64,000 nt of DNA from Pseudofabraea citricarpa (taxonomy: Eukaryota; Ascomycota; Leotiomycetes; Helotiales; Dermateaceae). Below the pieces are notes generated by a model, which saw nothing but the letters and a program-made list of their open reading frames with translations, made no database searches and had not been told where the DNA came from. The first letter of the stretch is position 1. Every line of letters begins with the position of its first letter. The stretch is from contig JAPWGK010000030.1 in the NCBI GenBank assembly GCA_029641185.1, forward strand, positions 248,001-312,000. The letters are read 5' to 3'. Positions 11,825 through 22,794 of the stretch are shown here, piece after piece. The position numbers and the translations under genes were made by a program.

Positions 11825-13223
11825 CTACTCGTCCCAGATGGTACACGCTACGGCACCACTCAACACCGCGCTCGCGAGCGGCCCGTTCTCTGTCACTATC
11901 AAGCCCGACGCGACGTCGCGCTCCCAAATGACCACGGTCCGGTTCGTCTGGTGGCCCACGGCTACGAGCGTCCCGGCTTTGTTGAGCGAGAAGTGACGAG
12001 GGAGGTAACCACCTGAGGGAGCGAGCTGGATCAGCGATAGAGAGTTGTCGTCCTCGTTGATGGCGAAGGTGGCGATGGTGTCTGAGGGACCGGATTGGTA
12101 GCGTGGCGAGGTAGCGAAGGACTGCTCGCGGCTGGAGACGAGGAGGAATTTATGATCAGGCTATATACTGTTAGTTTTTTATCTTGATTTTTTTCCATTT
12201 CTCTTTCCGGATCTCATTTTCTTCTTCGTGACAGAAAAAGAAAAAGAAAAAGAAAAAGAAAAAGAAAACTCACCGAGATCTGGATCTCAGACACGGGCGC
12301 CGTCGTAGCAGGCAGCTCGCCCTCGACGCCCAGCACCGGCACCTCGAACACCTTCGTCCACGACACGCTGCCATTCCCCGTCTCCTCGACCACATACGAA
12401 TACACCTTCTGGCTCAGCTCGCCGACGAAGTGCATCACCAGCGCCCCCTCGGCCGTCGTGCGGAACACGCCATGGCGCGGGCCCGTCCCGGCATCCGTCT
12501 GCAGCGTCGCGACCTGCGTCAGCGGTGCCAGCGTCGCCGCGTCGTACGTGAAGACGCGGAAGAAATCACCGCCTAGGTCGGCGATGTAGATGTGTCTCCC
12601 ATCGGGTGAGATCAGCACCTGGTGCGAGAAGGACCGGTCCTGTCGCGATATCACGGGACCCGGTGCTGGGATCGTGGGGGATAGTGATTGCAGCAGCTCT
12701 GGGTTGAGCTCGCCTGTCTTTGGGGAGGTGATTTCCACGAGGGCGATGGCGCTTTTGTTGCTGGCTTTGTGTTAACCTTCTTTTCTTTCCTTTTCCTCTT
12801 TCTCTTCTTCTTTTTTGGACTTTTCGAGAGAGAGAGAGGAGAAACTCACTAAGAAGCCGTCACCATCCCCTTCTTCTCTCCAGTCCCTATAATCTCCGCA
12901 CTTACTCCCGACAGAGGCACCTCGACCCTCTGCACCAACTCCAACCCCCCCTCGTAACCCGTGATCCGGAACGTGTTAAGCGATCCGCTCGTCGAGCTCG
13001 ACGCCCCGCGGTCCAGGCAGTACAGGATCCGGTTTGCGCTGTCGAGCGTCAGCCAGGAGCCGTTGGGGTCGCACTCCCCCGTGACGTTGGTGATGGTTAG
13101 TGAAGAGTTAGTCAGGGAGAGCGTGGTGAGGTTTCCATCACCCGCGGTTGCGAAGAGCGTGCTTGCTGTAGCCGTCGTCATCGTCGAGGCCGAGAGCACG
13201 GTGAGTAATAAGAGGGAATACAT
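11825..13223 (-). CDS. Secreted lactonase/muconate-cyclase-like beta-propeller
   Basis: Three exons (13223-12850, 12760-12274, 12160-11825) encode 398 residues; the introns are 89 and 113 bp. The N-terminus is a signal peptide (MYSLLLLTVLSASTMTTA). The remainder has the repeated blade pattern of the seven-bladed 'Lactonase' family (6-phosphogluconolactonase / carboxy-cis,cis-muconate cyclase type), with typical S-F-S-H-Q-V, S-P-D-G-R, G-P-R-H and P-R-H-F-S signatures. By family it would act on a lactone or an aromatic-derived muconate outside the cell; the substrate is not determinable. The second intron carries a tandem of A4-5G units near its donor. Confidence 0.85.
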
Positions 13224-15030
13224 GGTTGCGAACAGGGAAAGGGAAAGGGAAAGGGAATGAACGTGGGAGAGATGCAGATGCAGATGCAGATGAGATCTAA
13301 TCTGATCTGATCTTGAGAAGGGGGTAAGGAAATGGGGAACGTGGGAATCGCAGATTTATATATACTGTACAGCGTACGTGCATGCATGCCATTTGTGTTT
13401 AAGCTTACTTTCCGAGCAGGACTCCGGGTATTGATGGGGTAATGAGTAGCAGGTACTGCAATGTCGTCAAATGATGTTATGCTTTTTCCCCTGGGGTTGT
13501 TGTCTGGAGATGCCAAGAACGACGTTCGATCCCCCTCCTTTTTTCTCTCTCTCTTTCACTACCAGTTAGCTGCTAGCGATCTCTTTTTCCGTTCGGGCCC
13601 AGCCGCCCCCGAATATACTCCCTACCTACTCCTCAGCAAGAAGAAGAAGAAGAAGAAGAAGAAGAAGAAGAACAAGAAAGTCTTCTTCTCCCTCATCATC
13701 TCACCTACTGTAATAAACTTTTCCCTCCTCTCCCCTCGGCGCCGGTTCCGGTTCGAGAAGGAATCGAGCGAGCAACCGAGATTACCTTTTCCCTTGGCGG
13801 TCTCTTACTCAGGTTCTTGCATCTAGCAACCGTTTTTTTCCCTTCCTCTTTCTGTCTCTTTGTGCGAAATGATAATATCGCTCTCGTGGAAGAAATCCAG
13901 TCGAGTATTGAAGGTTTCTTGTTTTTTTTCTTCTATTTTTGCTTTTCCGCTTCTCGTTCGGATGGACGTGTGTCGTCTTTTCCGATTCCCCTGTCTTGGC
14001 TTAGGTTGGGGGGAGGCAGAGGGGAGGGGAAATAAGCGAGAGAAAGAACGAGAAGAGAGTTGCATGGTACGGTATTACAAGTGGGATCAGCATGGATCTC
14101 AAAGCCAACTTGTACAAGCAAACAAAGCCAATACTGTGTTATCTAAATAGAACTAGAAAAGGAGAACCCTAAAGAACAGTCGTGTAAGGCGAGTGTAGAG
14201 AGGAGAAGCGGAGAGCAGTTCGGGATTATATAAATCCGCGTCTTCGACATGGCCATAGCTCTGACAACAGCGAGATGTGTCGCGTGCGGGGCTCTCACTT
14301 GCTTGTACTGCAAAGGGCGGGCCGACGTCATCTCACCTTCCTGAACTGTCACTCGATCACCCGATTCCTATATCTAATTGTCAGCAGCAGGAACACCAAA
14401 CAAATGTGGCCGGCCTACTTAAACAAGCAACTCGAAATTAACCGTCCTTCTTCAATCCCACTGAATCGTAGCAGTGTGGGGAGATACTCTGGCTCGCGGG
14501 GTACAATTATAGGGTACCTTACACGTTTCAATAAAACCCCACTCTTTAGTTTGTACGCAACTAAATAAAAACCACAACGTCTCTTGTATTGGCCGTTAGA
14601 GGAATCTGACTCCTTATAACTAACAGAATGAATCGAAGCTCAATCTACTTGGTTTGCGGTCGGTATCCGTTCCATCCAATCCGAGTATGTGTATGCAGCG
14701 TCGCTAAAAGCATGCCACCTCACGGAAAAGCCGCTTGTAAATCGTAAAGCAGAATGCAGAGTGGCTTCTGGGAGAGATGGAAAAACAACATTATAGTTTT
14801 CGGAGTTTGCCAAGGCAGATAAGTGATAGATTTGTTTCTTACAGAAGGAAACGGCTCTAACAGAATACCAATCTGAAAAACAAGACCATTATTTGTAAAG
14901 ATAACCACCAAAACCCGCAGATAAACCTAAACAGAAACCAAAACATTCTAGTAAAAATCCAAATTCATATCCATGTTCATCCACCAATAACTCCCTCCTA
15001 AGCGTTCCAAAATCAGAAAAGAGATTTCTC
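13224..15030. other. Intergenic: simple repeats, no gene
   Basis: About 1.8 kb without a supported gene. It includes tandem GGAAAG and GCAGAT units near 13230-13292 and an AAG microsatellite at about 13636-13672. The remainder looks like ordinary non-coding DNA. Confidence 0.45.
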
Positions 15031-16312
15031 TTAGAAGAGACGTTTGAAAAAACCAACGAAAGTTTTCCATGTGAGTGGAGACTCTGCCATATCATTAGTG
15101 AACTGCAACCATGATCTCGATATTAAAAACGAACCTCTTGCCTGCACATATCTTGACTCTCTCGTCGAACCCATGAGTACTATCTCATAGTTTTTGTCCA
15201 TTTTTGCAGGTGGTGCTTGCCGGACATGATTTCCAGGTCCTACTTCATTCGAGGGAGGGCTTGATATCGGAGATGAAGTTCTGGCAGAATTTGGCTCTGA
15301 AGTTGTGGGCTCCGATGAGGATGAACCATTTTCGTCGCCATGTTCCACAAGTCCAGAGGAGGTACTCGTCACTGGCGAACTTTCCGCTTCAAGAGGGAGT
15401 AGGGGGGATAATGTGTAGATCTCAAGATCCCCTTCCAAAATGGCGGGAGCCTGTGTCTCGTTTCTTGAAGTGATTATTGGATCTAGTGAGCTTTCTAGAT
15501 AGTAGAAACTGGCGGAGTCGCTACTCTCTGAAGATGTCGTCGATAGTTGTGCGAATGGCTCACTCGGTTTGGAAATAGAGCCGCTACTCTCTGAAGATGT
15601 CGTCGATAGTTGTGCGAATGGCTCACTCGGTTTGGAAATAGAGCCGCTACTCTCTGAAGCTTCCCTCGATGACTGTGAACCGGAAGAATTTTCTTGATTG
15701 TCGAGTCCATTCAAACCTCCTCGGCCCATTTTCAAAGCGAGCGTTGGGACAAACACAGCTGCCGGTAGCCCAATTTTCTGCATGACTCTCAAGTAAGACT
15801 CTTCGGTAAGGCGCAAGCTGTATGCACGATCTATGCCCAAAAGTATGCTAAATGACGAGGCGGGTAAGGTATATCGATGTGGGAACATAATGTAACAAGG
15901 CTTCTGTGGCATTCCGCCGCTCTCAAAAAAATAATGCCGCTCGTAAGGAGCGTCGTCGTCGATATCTATTGGACTAAACTGGGCTTCATCATCAACTGTC
16001 GTCGCTCGCTTCTCGTTTAATCCGTCAATTGTCATCCTGCATTTTGAAATCTATAGACTTAGTCAGATGCCCAATAAAAAGATCTTAGGGGGCTGATACC
16101 TTAACGAACGTAATGAGAAGATTTGTTCCAGAACGTGCTAAATTCAAGACAACAACTGGATGGTGGTAACCCCTATCATCCAATTCACAGTATTTCGGCC
16201 GTGGGTTGCAGCCGGCTTCGCATTTCAGCTTGTGAGCGTTTTTGAAAGGATTTGGACGTTGGAGAAATAATATGCAACCGACACCAATCTCCTGTTGCAG
16301 AAGCCTCGGCAT
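15031..16312 (-). CDS. Hypothetical protein, family unknown
   Basis: Two exons (16312-16100, 16050-15031) with a 49-bp phase-0 intron (acceptor CTATAG) give 410 residues. The N-terminal 150 residues look like a folded domain containing a Cys-rich patch (KCEAGCNPRPKYC), a YHHPVVVLNL segment and a second exon beginning ISKCRMTIDG. The middle is Ser-rich, low-complexity, and contains two identical copies of a 21-residue unit. The C-terminus has a short conserved-looking aromatic tail (WKTFVGFFKRLF). No known catalytic motif is visible. The exon junction was chosen because it alone keeps the frame open. Resemblance to uncharacterised helotialean proteins is an impression only. Confidence 0.65.
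15521..15646. repeat. Perfect 63-bp tandem duplication within a gene
   Basis: Two adjacent 63-bp units (15521-15583 and 15584-15646) are identical at every base I compared, and the first 13 bases of a third follow. Each adds 21 residues in frame to the Ser-rich middle of the hypothetical protein on the minus strand. Perfect identity implies a recent or actively homogenised duplication. Confidence 0.9.
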
Positions 16313-17546
16313 TGTGCAATAAAGTTTGGAGGGTGGAGGAATGAATAGAACAAAATCACACAAGAGAGGGGGGCCCTTGGACAAGGAGTAAAAATGATTG
16401 AAGAAAGTCGAGATGAGGGCAGAGAATACTGATGATGTATCAAGCTTCTTGGATGGATGATGGAATGCTTGGAAATTTAGAAGAACTGCCCGAGCATTTT
16501 ATACTCAGTGCATATCACCAAGTATTTGGGAAAGAAAGAGATTCAAATTTTCATCACCGTCTGGAACTTGACACCGATTTGAAGCATCCAAAGCGCGCTC
16601 GCATCGAATGAGTGTCAGAGTCTGTTGTTTAAGATGATATAAACTTTTCTTTTTTCTTTGTTTCTTTTCTTTAGTGATACACGATAGATACCCTGATACC
16701 CCAACCCCCAGTACGTACATGACAGAGATGGACGGATAGGATATGAATTTTGTTCAGTAGGATGAATAGGATAATACGACACCATACGATTGACTTGTGA
16801 AACGTGTTCCTAATGCCATTGCCGTTCCCATTGCTAATCCTATCCCTGTTATTCCCATGCTGATCCAAATCCCGCTTCCAGTCTCTAGACGCAGAATCAA
16901 AACTCCGACTCCGAACGGACATATCAAAAACCAAATCTAACAGCCCTCATCCCAATCCCGCCTCCAAGCAGCTTCGGAAAGAGAATCCTCAAATTCATTG
17001 TTCAGCTTACTGGCACCTGCATTTCTGGAATGAGCGACGGTACGAATCTAAAACAGAGGTCTTTGATGAAGACTTTAGGAGTCACTGAAACCTCAAAGCT
17101 GAGTTGCCAAATTAAGGTTGTCTTTTGCAGATCGATTAGACACGGCAAAGTTTCCGAGTTGCTCTTCTTTCAACGCTCTTTGGCGCATGGGCACAGAATG
17201 CTCTAGAATACATTTCAAGCTCAAGGCTTGGCCACGGGAAATCCTGGTGGCTCAAGGACCACAAACGAGACTGTCTCTCCTTGTGAAAGACTTTTGAGTC
17301 GGGCTATGATCCGAGCTCGCTTCGCTAAACTACGCTCCCGATATCTCTTTATGCTCGTGAAACATTTACCATTAGTTCACCCAAGTACACTGAATCACAT
17401 TCATTCGTAATTCTCCAAAAGAATCCAAAACTGAGTTTTCTAACTCCACCCTGTTGCCCTGGACATAGTCGTACAAAACAAATTCCCTGCATTTCGCTAA
17501 CATTAATGTTTCATAATGAACTACGAAAGAATAATCTTGATGCCCA
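16313..17546. other. Intergenic, nothing recognisable
   Basis: No gene, RNA or repeat could be supported. Short open frames here lack introns, domains and coding-like composition. Confidence 0.4.
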
Positions 17547-18909
17547 TCATGAGCGGGCGAGCTGAACAGCTTGCAACAAAACTTGAATAATTGCCAAGAG
17601 AACCCCAGAACCCCCAATAATAATAACTGCCCAGAATGTAAGCCACTGGGCCGAATCCCGTTTATCTCGCCAAAGCTCCTTCCACCCTCGTGGCTTGACA
17701 TTTGACATTTGTTGGCTGAGAATTGCGAGTCGGCTGCGCAAGATCGGGAAGTCCCGTTTGAGGCGATAGAAATCTCGATCTTTGAACAACTCGGGAAACT
17801 GGTGCACCTTGCTAGAACATAATTGTGCCAGTATAGTATCCCCTGTGCTACATTTCTCGTCGTCCAGGAGCATGTCTTTGAATATTTCCCTAGACATTTT
17901 CGACTGCCCAAACAATAAACGGTATGAAAGGAGAATTTCACGAAGAAGTTGTGATATCTCCATCTCGGAACCACAATGAACACTGTCCTTGTGCGATGCA
18001 CAACTGGGTAGTTATAAGCATCAATTGAGCAAGTAGCAAGGGAATGGGGACCACTTACTTGTATATCATGCTTCGGGCACCTTGGTCTCCTGGGAGTGAT
18101 AAATTCGCCATGCAAAACGAAGGATGTTTAAATAGATAGAGTTTGTTCGTCGCCTTGTCGAATTCAAGGTGAGGTGCTAATACATCGACCCATTCAATAT
18201 CCACTTTTGCAAATTGCTGAAGGAGATATGCATTGAATTCCTTTGGATTGATGACATCGGCTTTTTCAAAGGCTTGGCAATCGTCTAAATCCTCACTAAC
18301 ACAGATGTTTTCTTTGGGAAGCATGAGCCCAAATCCGAGAACAAAATCAGATAACGAGCGCTTGACTGCTGATTCGTCTTGCTTAAACTTCATAAATACT
18401 TGGCCGCTGTAACCGTCCATTACGTCGGCAATAGCAAGCTGTTGTAACGGGCATGCTCCTAAATCAGGCAGATAGAGCATAGTTTGCCACCCCAATACGG
18501 CAAAAGCAACAGACCTCGCGATAAGTCGCTTATCATGATCGATTTCGCATTTTATTATATCACGTCTTAGTATAAGAGAGGCCATTTCATCGATGGTTGT
18601 TGTAGGGTCAGTGTGAGTTGCAATTTCCTTGAAAATTTCGGGCAAAGACTGGACACAATTTTGAATTGATGGTGGAATAGTGTTGAATTGCATCTCTAAC
18701 CACCGAGGATACCAGTTAAGTAAATCTTTTGGTGTACCATATGAGAGATTTGTCAGTTGGTGGCCGCCGTTTTCACTAACCAAGGCGGAGAAAAAGAAGT
18801 CATCAACTTTATTCGTTGCTTTGGTAAAACATTATCAGTTGAAGCACTCATAAGATTGGGTTAACCTACAGACGCTTGCTTTTTTTGGGATTATTTCAGA
18901 AAGCCGCAT
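17547..18909 (-). CDS. Hypothetical protein with C-terminal membrane segment
   Basis: Three exons (18909-18870, 18818-18059, 18003-17547) with 51- and 55-bp introns give 418 residues. The first exon is only 40 bp and supplies the ATG; without it the main frame has no ATG before a stop. The start reads MRLSEIIPKKAS. The body is helical, with a conserved-looking TPKDLLNWYPRWLEMQFN block. The end is WRDKRDSAQW followed by one long hydrophobic segment (about residues 388-413). A soluble body with a C-terminal anchor is the only safe topology statement. I do not recognise a named family. Confidence 0.7.
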
Positions 18910-19534
18910 GATTTACTAGTTTTGTTTTGATATGCCCACAGCGTGAGATTCTAAATTGATGGACCGCTTGACTCGGAGGGATTCTAGCTCGATTTGCGAC
19001 ACGATTATCAACAGTCGTCACAGCGCCGAAAATTGTGTAACAAGTAATTAAAATCCTATTACCTCCGGAAGCAAAGCACTTGGATCTTTTTGCAAAGGTT
19101 CATCCAAGGACGTCTGATTTCAGTTTTGCTCGTCAAGCAGAATCCTTTTTGAACTATTTTGGTCTTATAAGCGCCGTTCCCCCTCGCTTAGTGCCAATCT
19201 CGGTCGTAAACCAATCGACCACCAGCGTAATAGCCCTGGTTGACGGACAAGCCTTTTTCTCGCGAATGCTAAAAATGGAGGCTCGAATTCGGCGCGTACT
19301 GTGATATGACGTTTTTTAAAAGCCGAGGCACTGTTGGATCCACTTGCGTGAATACTGAACTCTCCTTTTGAAACAGAATTCGTCCTTTCAGTGCATTTGG
19401 GAATTTTCTAATAGTTGCCTATTACATTGTTTAAAGTATTGATATCTCAGTCAATGCAAAGGCCTCGGGTAAGGTAACTCTTAATTGTTCAGAACTTCAG
19501 CTGCTGGCTGCTGCTCGCTAACCCGACTAACGGG
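18910..19534. other. Intergenic, nothing recognisable
   Basis: Convergence-free gap between two minus-strand genes. It should contain the promoter of the 418-residue gene; no distinct element is visible. Confidence 0.4.
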
Positions 19535-21528
19535 TCAACCCCTGACTGCTACATCGGTATTGATTTTGTGAAATGACTCCTGCAAATTCCTTCGAGCAGC
19601 TTGTACAGTCTTCGAACTCTGGGGGAGTTGTTCAAGAGCCTTGAGCAAGGTTGACGAAAGATACGAGTAAGCCTCGCATTTGATCTTGCCTTGACGGTAT
19701 TCACGGCCAATAACCTCATTCATTAGTAATACGGAATCAACAACATGGTTAGGATACGGGTCAATGGCGACAAACGACGCTGTGATCGCAGTTACAGGAG
19801 TTTCGGCAGTATTGTCAAGCCTTGAGGCGGTATTTGAGTCCCCTCCAGGTCCGTAGATTGTGTATGTGCTTTCTATTCCAAATTTAAGGATATTGAAAGA
19901 CTCATCTTCTGCATCTTGTCTCGCCTCAGTCACTTGTAGTAATAGATCAAAGCGATTAGCCGCCTCGATCACATTGACCATGACCATAATACCCAGATAG
20001 TATTGTTGGTTAACCTCGTACCAACTCAGTCGGGTCAGTTGATCCATGAAGTGAAGGCGTCTCTCGCAATTATTCAGAAGAGGGCGAATTGAAGTCTTGA
20101 AAATGTTAATCACGTCAAGAAGTTCACTCCATACGTAAAGAACAGTATCTTCATTTACACCTTCTCTGAGTGCTTCCTTTAATGACGTGATGTTCTTCCA
20201 GGCATAGAGTTTGCAGATTGCGGCTCCGGTAATGATTCGAGAAGCTACTTCATCAGATACTTCAAATCCATTTGTGCGCCAGTGCTCTGTTTCGGGGTGG
20301 AATGACCCTACCAGAAACGTCTTGGTTAGACGCCATGCCGGCTCTGAACATGCTCCATTTAGTCCGGAGGTTAGAGAAGTTCTAAGATTCAGATTCAAGG
20401 AGCTTGAAGTATCCCACATCACCGCCGCCCAATAAGCTCTGCTTTCAAAGTCAAGAAACTCCTGTGTGAGAACGGTTCTGCTCCTAGTTCGAGTATCTGT
20501 CGAAGCAAGCATCTCTGGCTTGTCAAACTGACAAATCTTTCGCCCCTCTCGGAGCCTTTGAACCTGTAATAGAGCTGTCTGGATACACACCATTCCGTTA
20601 ATGCCGTCCATTTCTTCATCTTCAGAGATCCCTGCAGGCATGGGAGTCTGAGAGAAAAGGTAAAGTGTTAGGGCAGACCGATAAGATACACGGTTTATGA
20701 CTTTGAGCATGTCTTTCCTAGAAGTACGCCAGCTGTCCCTAATAATTTCTTCGACTTGCCCCGTCGAAAGGTGGTTGCTTTGCGATACCAGCGGAAGCCA
20801 TCGAGCCACAAAGGACTGAATTGCCTGACTTAGAGACTTTTCAATCCGGTCATTTTTTTCCTGTCTCCGTTCCCGGACCTCGGATTCAAGGCCTTGATTT
20901 TGGCTGTCCAGTTCATCGTCGATGTCGGCGTCAAGTTTCCTGAAAAGCTTCGCAGAAGGAATGCAAACGTCGCTAGCCGGATTTTTTCTGTTGTTGTCAG
21001 AGATTGCAGTTCACTTTAAAATGACTGCTCATCAAACGAACGTACACAAACGGGCAGCCGTTCCTGCCGATTAGGAGACCAAAAATGGTCTCAAACCCGT
21101 GATGAAAGATATGATCAGACCATCGCGTCAGCAGAACGTTTGCAGACTCGGCTTGCGTGTTGACTGACTCAGTCAAGTCTGGTTGTAATTCACAAGGAAC
21201 AAAAGAATCTGGCTCGGCTGTGGGCGATTGTGACGTTGCGTCTTCCCGTGAACTTGAAGGTTTCTTTCTCACATTGTTGATCCACTGTATGTAGTAAGTA
21301 GTGTTATCCATTCTAGCCCTATAATCTGTAGGTCGAACACAGGTAGAGATTGTCCCTTACCTCAAATGTACATGGCTGCCTTCTGAGAGAACATCTCAAA
21401 CATGAACCAGTCCATCTCACTTTGCCTGGTTGATGACCAAATTTGGAGGCGTCACATGCAACACGTGAGCGACGACAAGCATCGCAGCTGGAAAATTGCG
21501 TTCTTCGTTGAGATGATCTATTTGGCAT
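19535..21528 (-). CDS. Zn2Cys6 transcription factor with AlcR-like long loop
   Basis: Three exons (21528-21361, 21284-21046, 20987-19535) with introns of 76 and 58 bp give 619 residues. The zinc cluster occupies residues 15-53 with spacing C-X2-C-X6-C-X17-C-X2-C-X6-C. The third-to-fourth cysteine loop is much longer than in ordinary Zn2Cys6 proteins and close to the 16-residue loop of Aspergillus nidulans AlcR. The long C-terminal exon is the helical regulatory half typical of fungal activators. An in-frame ATG at 21648 could add 40 N-terminal residues. The downstream-read neighbour is an NmrA-like reductase on the same strand; whether it is a target is unknown. Confidence 0.8.
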
Positions 21529-21885
21529 CCTTGTAACTTTAGGGCGTTTGTTTTTAATACCAAGATCTCGATATGAATGTTGAATTAAAGATCGAAAAGC
21601 AGCATGTGAGTGAGAACCAGACGTGTTGGTAAGCATGTGGATCCACATATTGAGATCCAGCCCGATGATTTGCACTCAATATGTGGGGTAATTCAAATAA
21701 CTCAGGGCATTGAGGTTGAATTTCAGTGCCACGGAATTTAGTACTAAAATACCACCAACCAGCTCAGAATCACTCTTCTCCGCCCATGCCAATTGTTAAT
21801 GAATCACCGAAAGCCAAAACGCACAGTTGATGAGCGTATGGCTTCATTTATCATCCAAAGACCTTCTCCTCATCCCATATCCCCA

Positions 21886-22794
21886 TCACAAAAAACTCTC
21901 AACCACCGCTCTCAGCCCAGCCTCATCCAACTCCTTTACACCAAGCAACTCGTTATCCAAGTGACTCGAAAAATCACCGCCGTAGTCAGGACCCAAGCAT
22001 CCACATACAGAGAAACCCACCATTGAGGCACCAATATCTTCCTGAGTACCTATGGCAAACTGCGCCATACTTTCCTGCCTTATCGTCTCCGTATCCTTGA
22101 CAACAGTATCCCACTTCTTCCCGTCCTTGTCCTTAGCGTACTGAATCAGTTTATTTTGGGTGACCAGGGCGGACTGGATGTAGACAATACGATTTGCCGT
22201 TTCAGCCTGGTGTTCAATAACGCCCAAAACGGCCTTCGCGATGTCGGCCAGTATTGTGGTGCTGTAAGGCACATCACCGCCGTTATAGAGAGTTGCTGTG
22301 TGTTGGGCCGGATTCAAAACAAAGCCAACCTTGAGACCCCAATCCAGAAATACTCCGGTGGCGATCGAAGTATAGGTGAACCCTGGTTTGGATTTGGATT
22401 TCTCCAGGAGGTATTTCTGCGTCGCAGCTTTAGGCACACAAACGGGCAATTGCACGCATAGAGCATTTTGAGAGTCCATGCCGAACTCCGCTGGAATGAA
22501 TCGATTCACACCTGCGTCAACGGCAGCATCAATTAACGGGTTTTGACTGCCTAAGGCTGATGTGGCCACACAAGATATGACGACTTGGGCTCCTAGCAAC
22601 GCGGGAGTCATGGATTGAACCGAGTTGAAGTCAACTTCTTTGATGGTGAGGTTTGGATGTGGTCTTAACTTGGATGAATTGCCGCCTATGCGTGAGAGGG
22701 CTGTGACACTGAAGCCTGAGTCAAGAAGAGCTTTGAGGACGGGAACTCCAACGTTGCCAGTGGCGCCGGCCAATGCAATTTTAACTGAAGACAT
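21886..22794 (-). CDS. NmrA-like / isoflavone-reductase-like NAD(P)-binding protein
   Basis: A single exon of 302 residues with ATG at 22794. The N-terminus has the atypical-SDR nucleotide-binding motif GATGNVG (about residues 9-15) after a beta strand. An RFIPAEFG block near residue 100 is typical of phenylcoumaran-benzylic-ether-reductase-like and NmrA-like proteins. The length is typical. Such proteins either reduce small aromatic compounds or sense NADP(H) redox state; the sequence does not decide. It is on the same strand as the Zn2Cys6 regulator and lies upstream of it. Confidence 0.85.
   Translation of the reverse strand: MSSVKIALAGATGNVGVPVLKALLDSGFSVTALSRIGGNSSKLRPHPNLTIKEVDFNSVQSMTPALLGAQVVISCVATSALGSQNPLIDAAVDAGVNRFIPAEFGMDSQNALCVQLPVCVPKAATQKYLLEKSKSKPGFTYTSIATGVFLDWGLKVGFVLNPAQHTATLYNGGDVPYSTTILADIAKAVLGVIEHQAETANRIVYIQSALVTQNKLIQYAKDKDGKKWDTVVKDTETIRQESMAQFAIGTQEDIGASMVGFSVCGCLGPDYGGDFSSHLDNELLGVKELDEAGLRAVVESFL

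Noticed and set aside
13461..13826. 121-codon plus-strand frame
   Set aside because: Driven by an AAG microsatellite encoding a Lys run; no domain or splice support.
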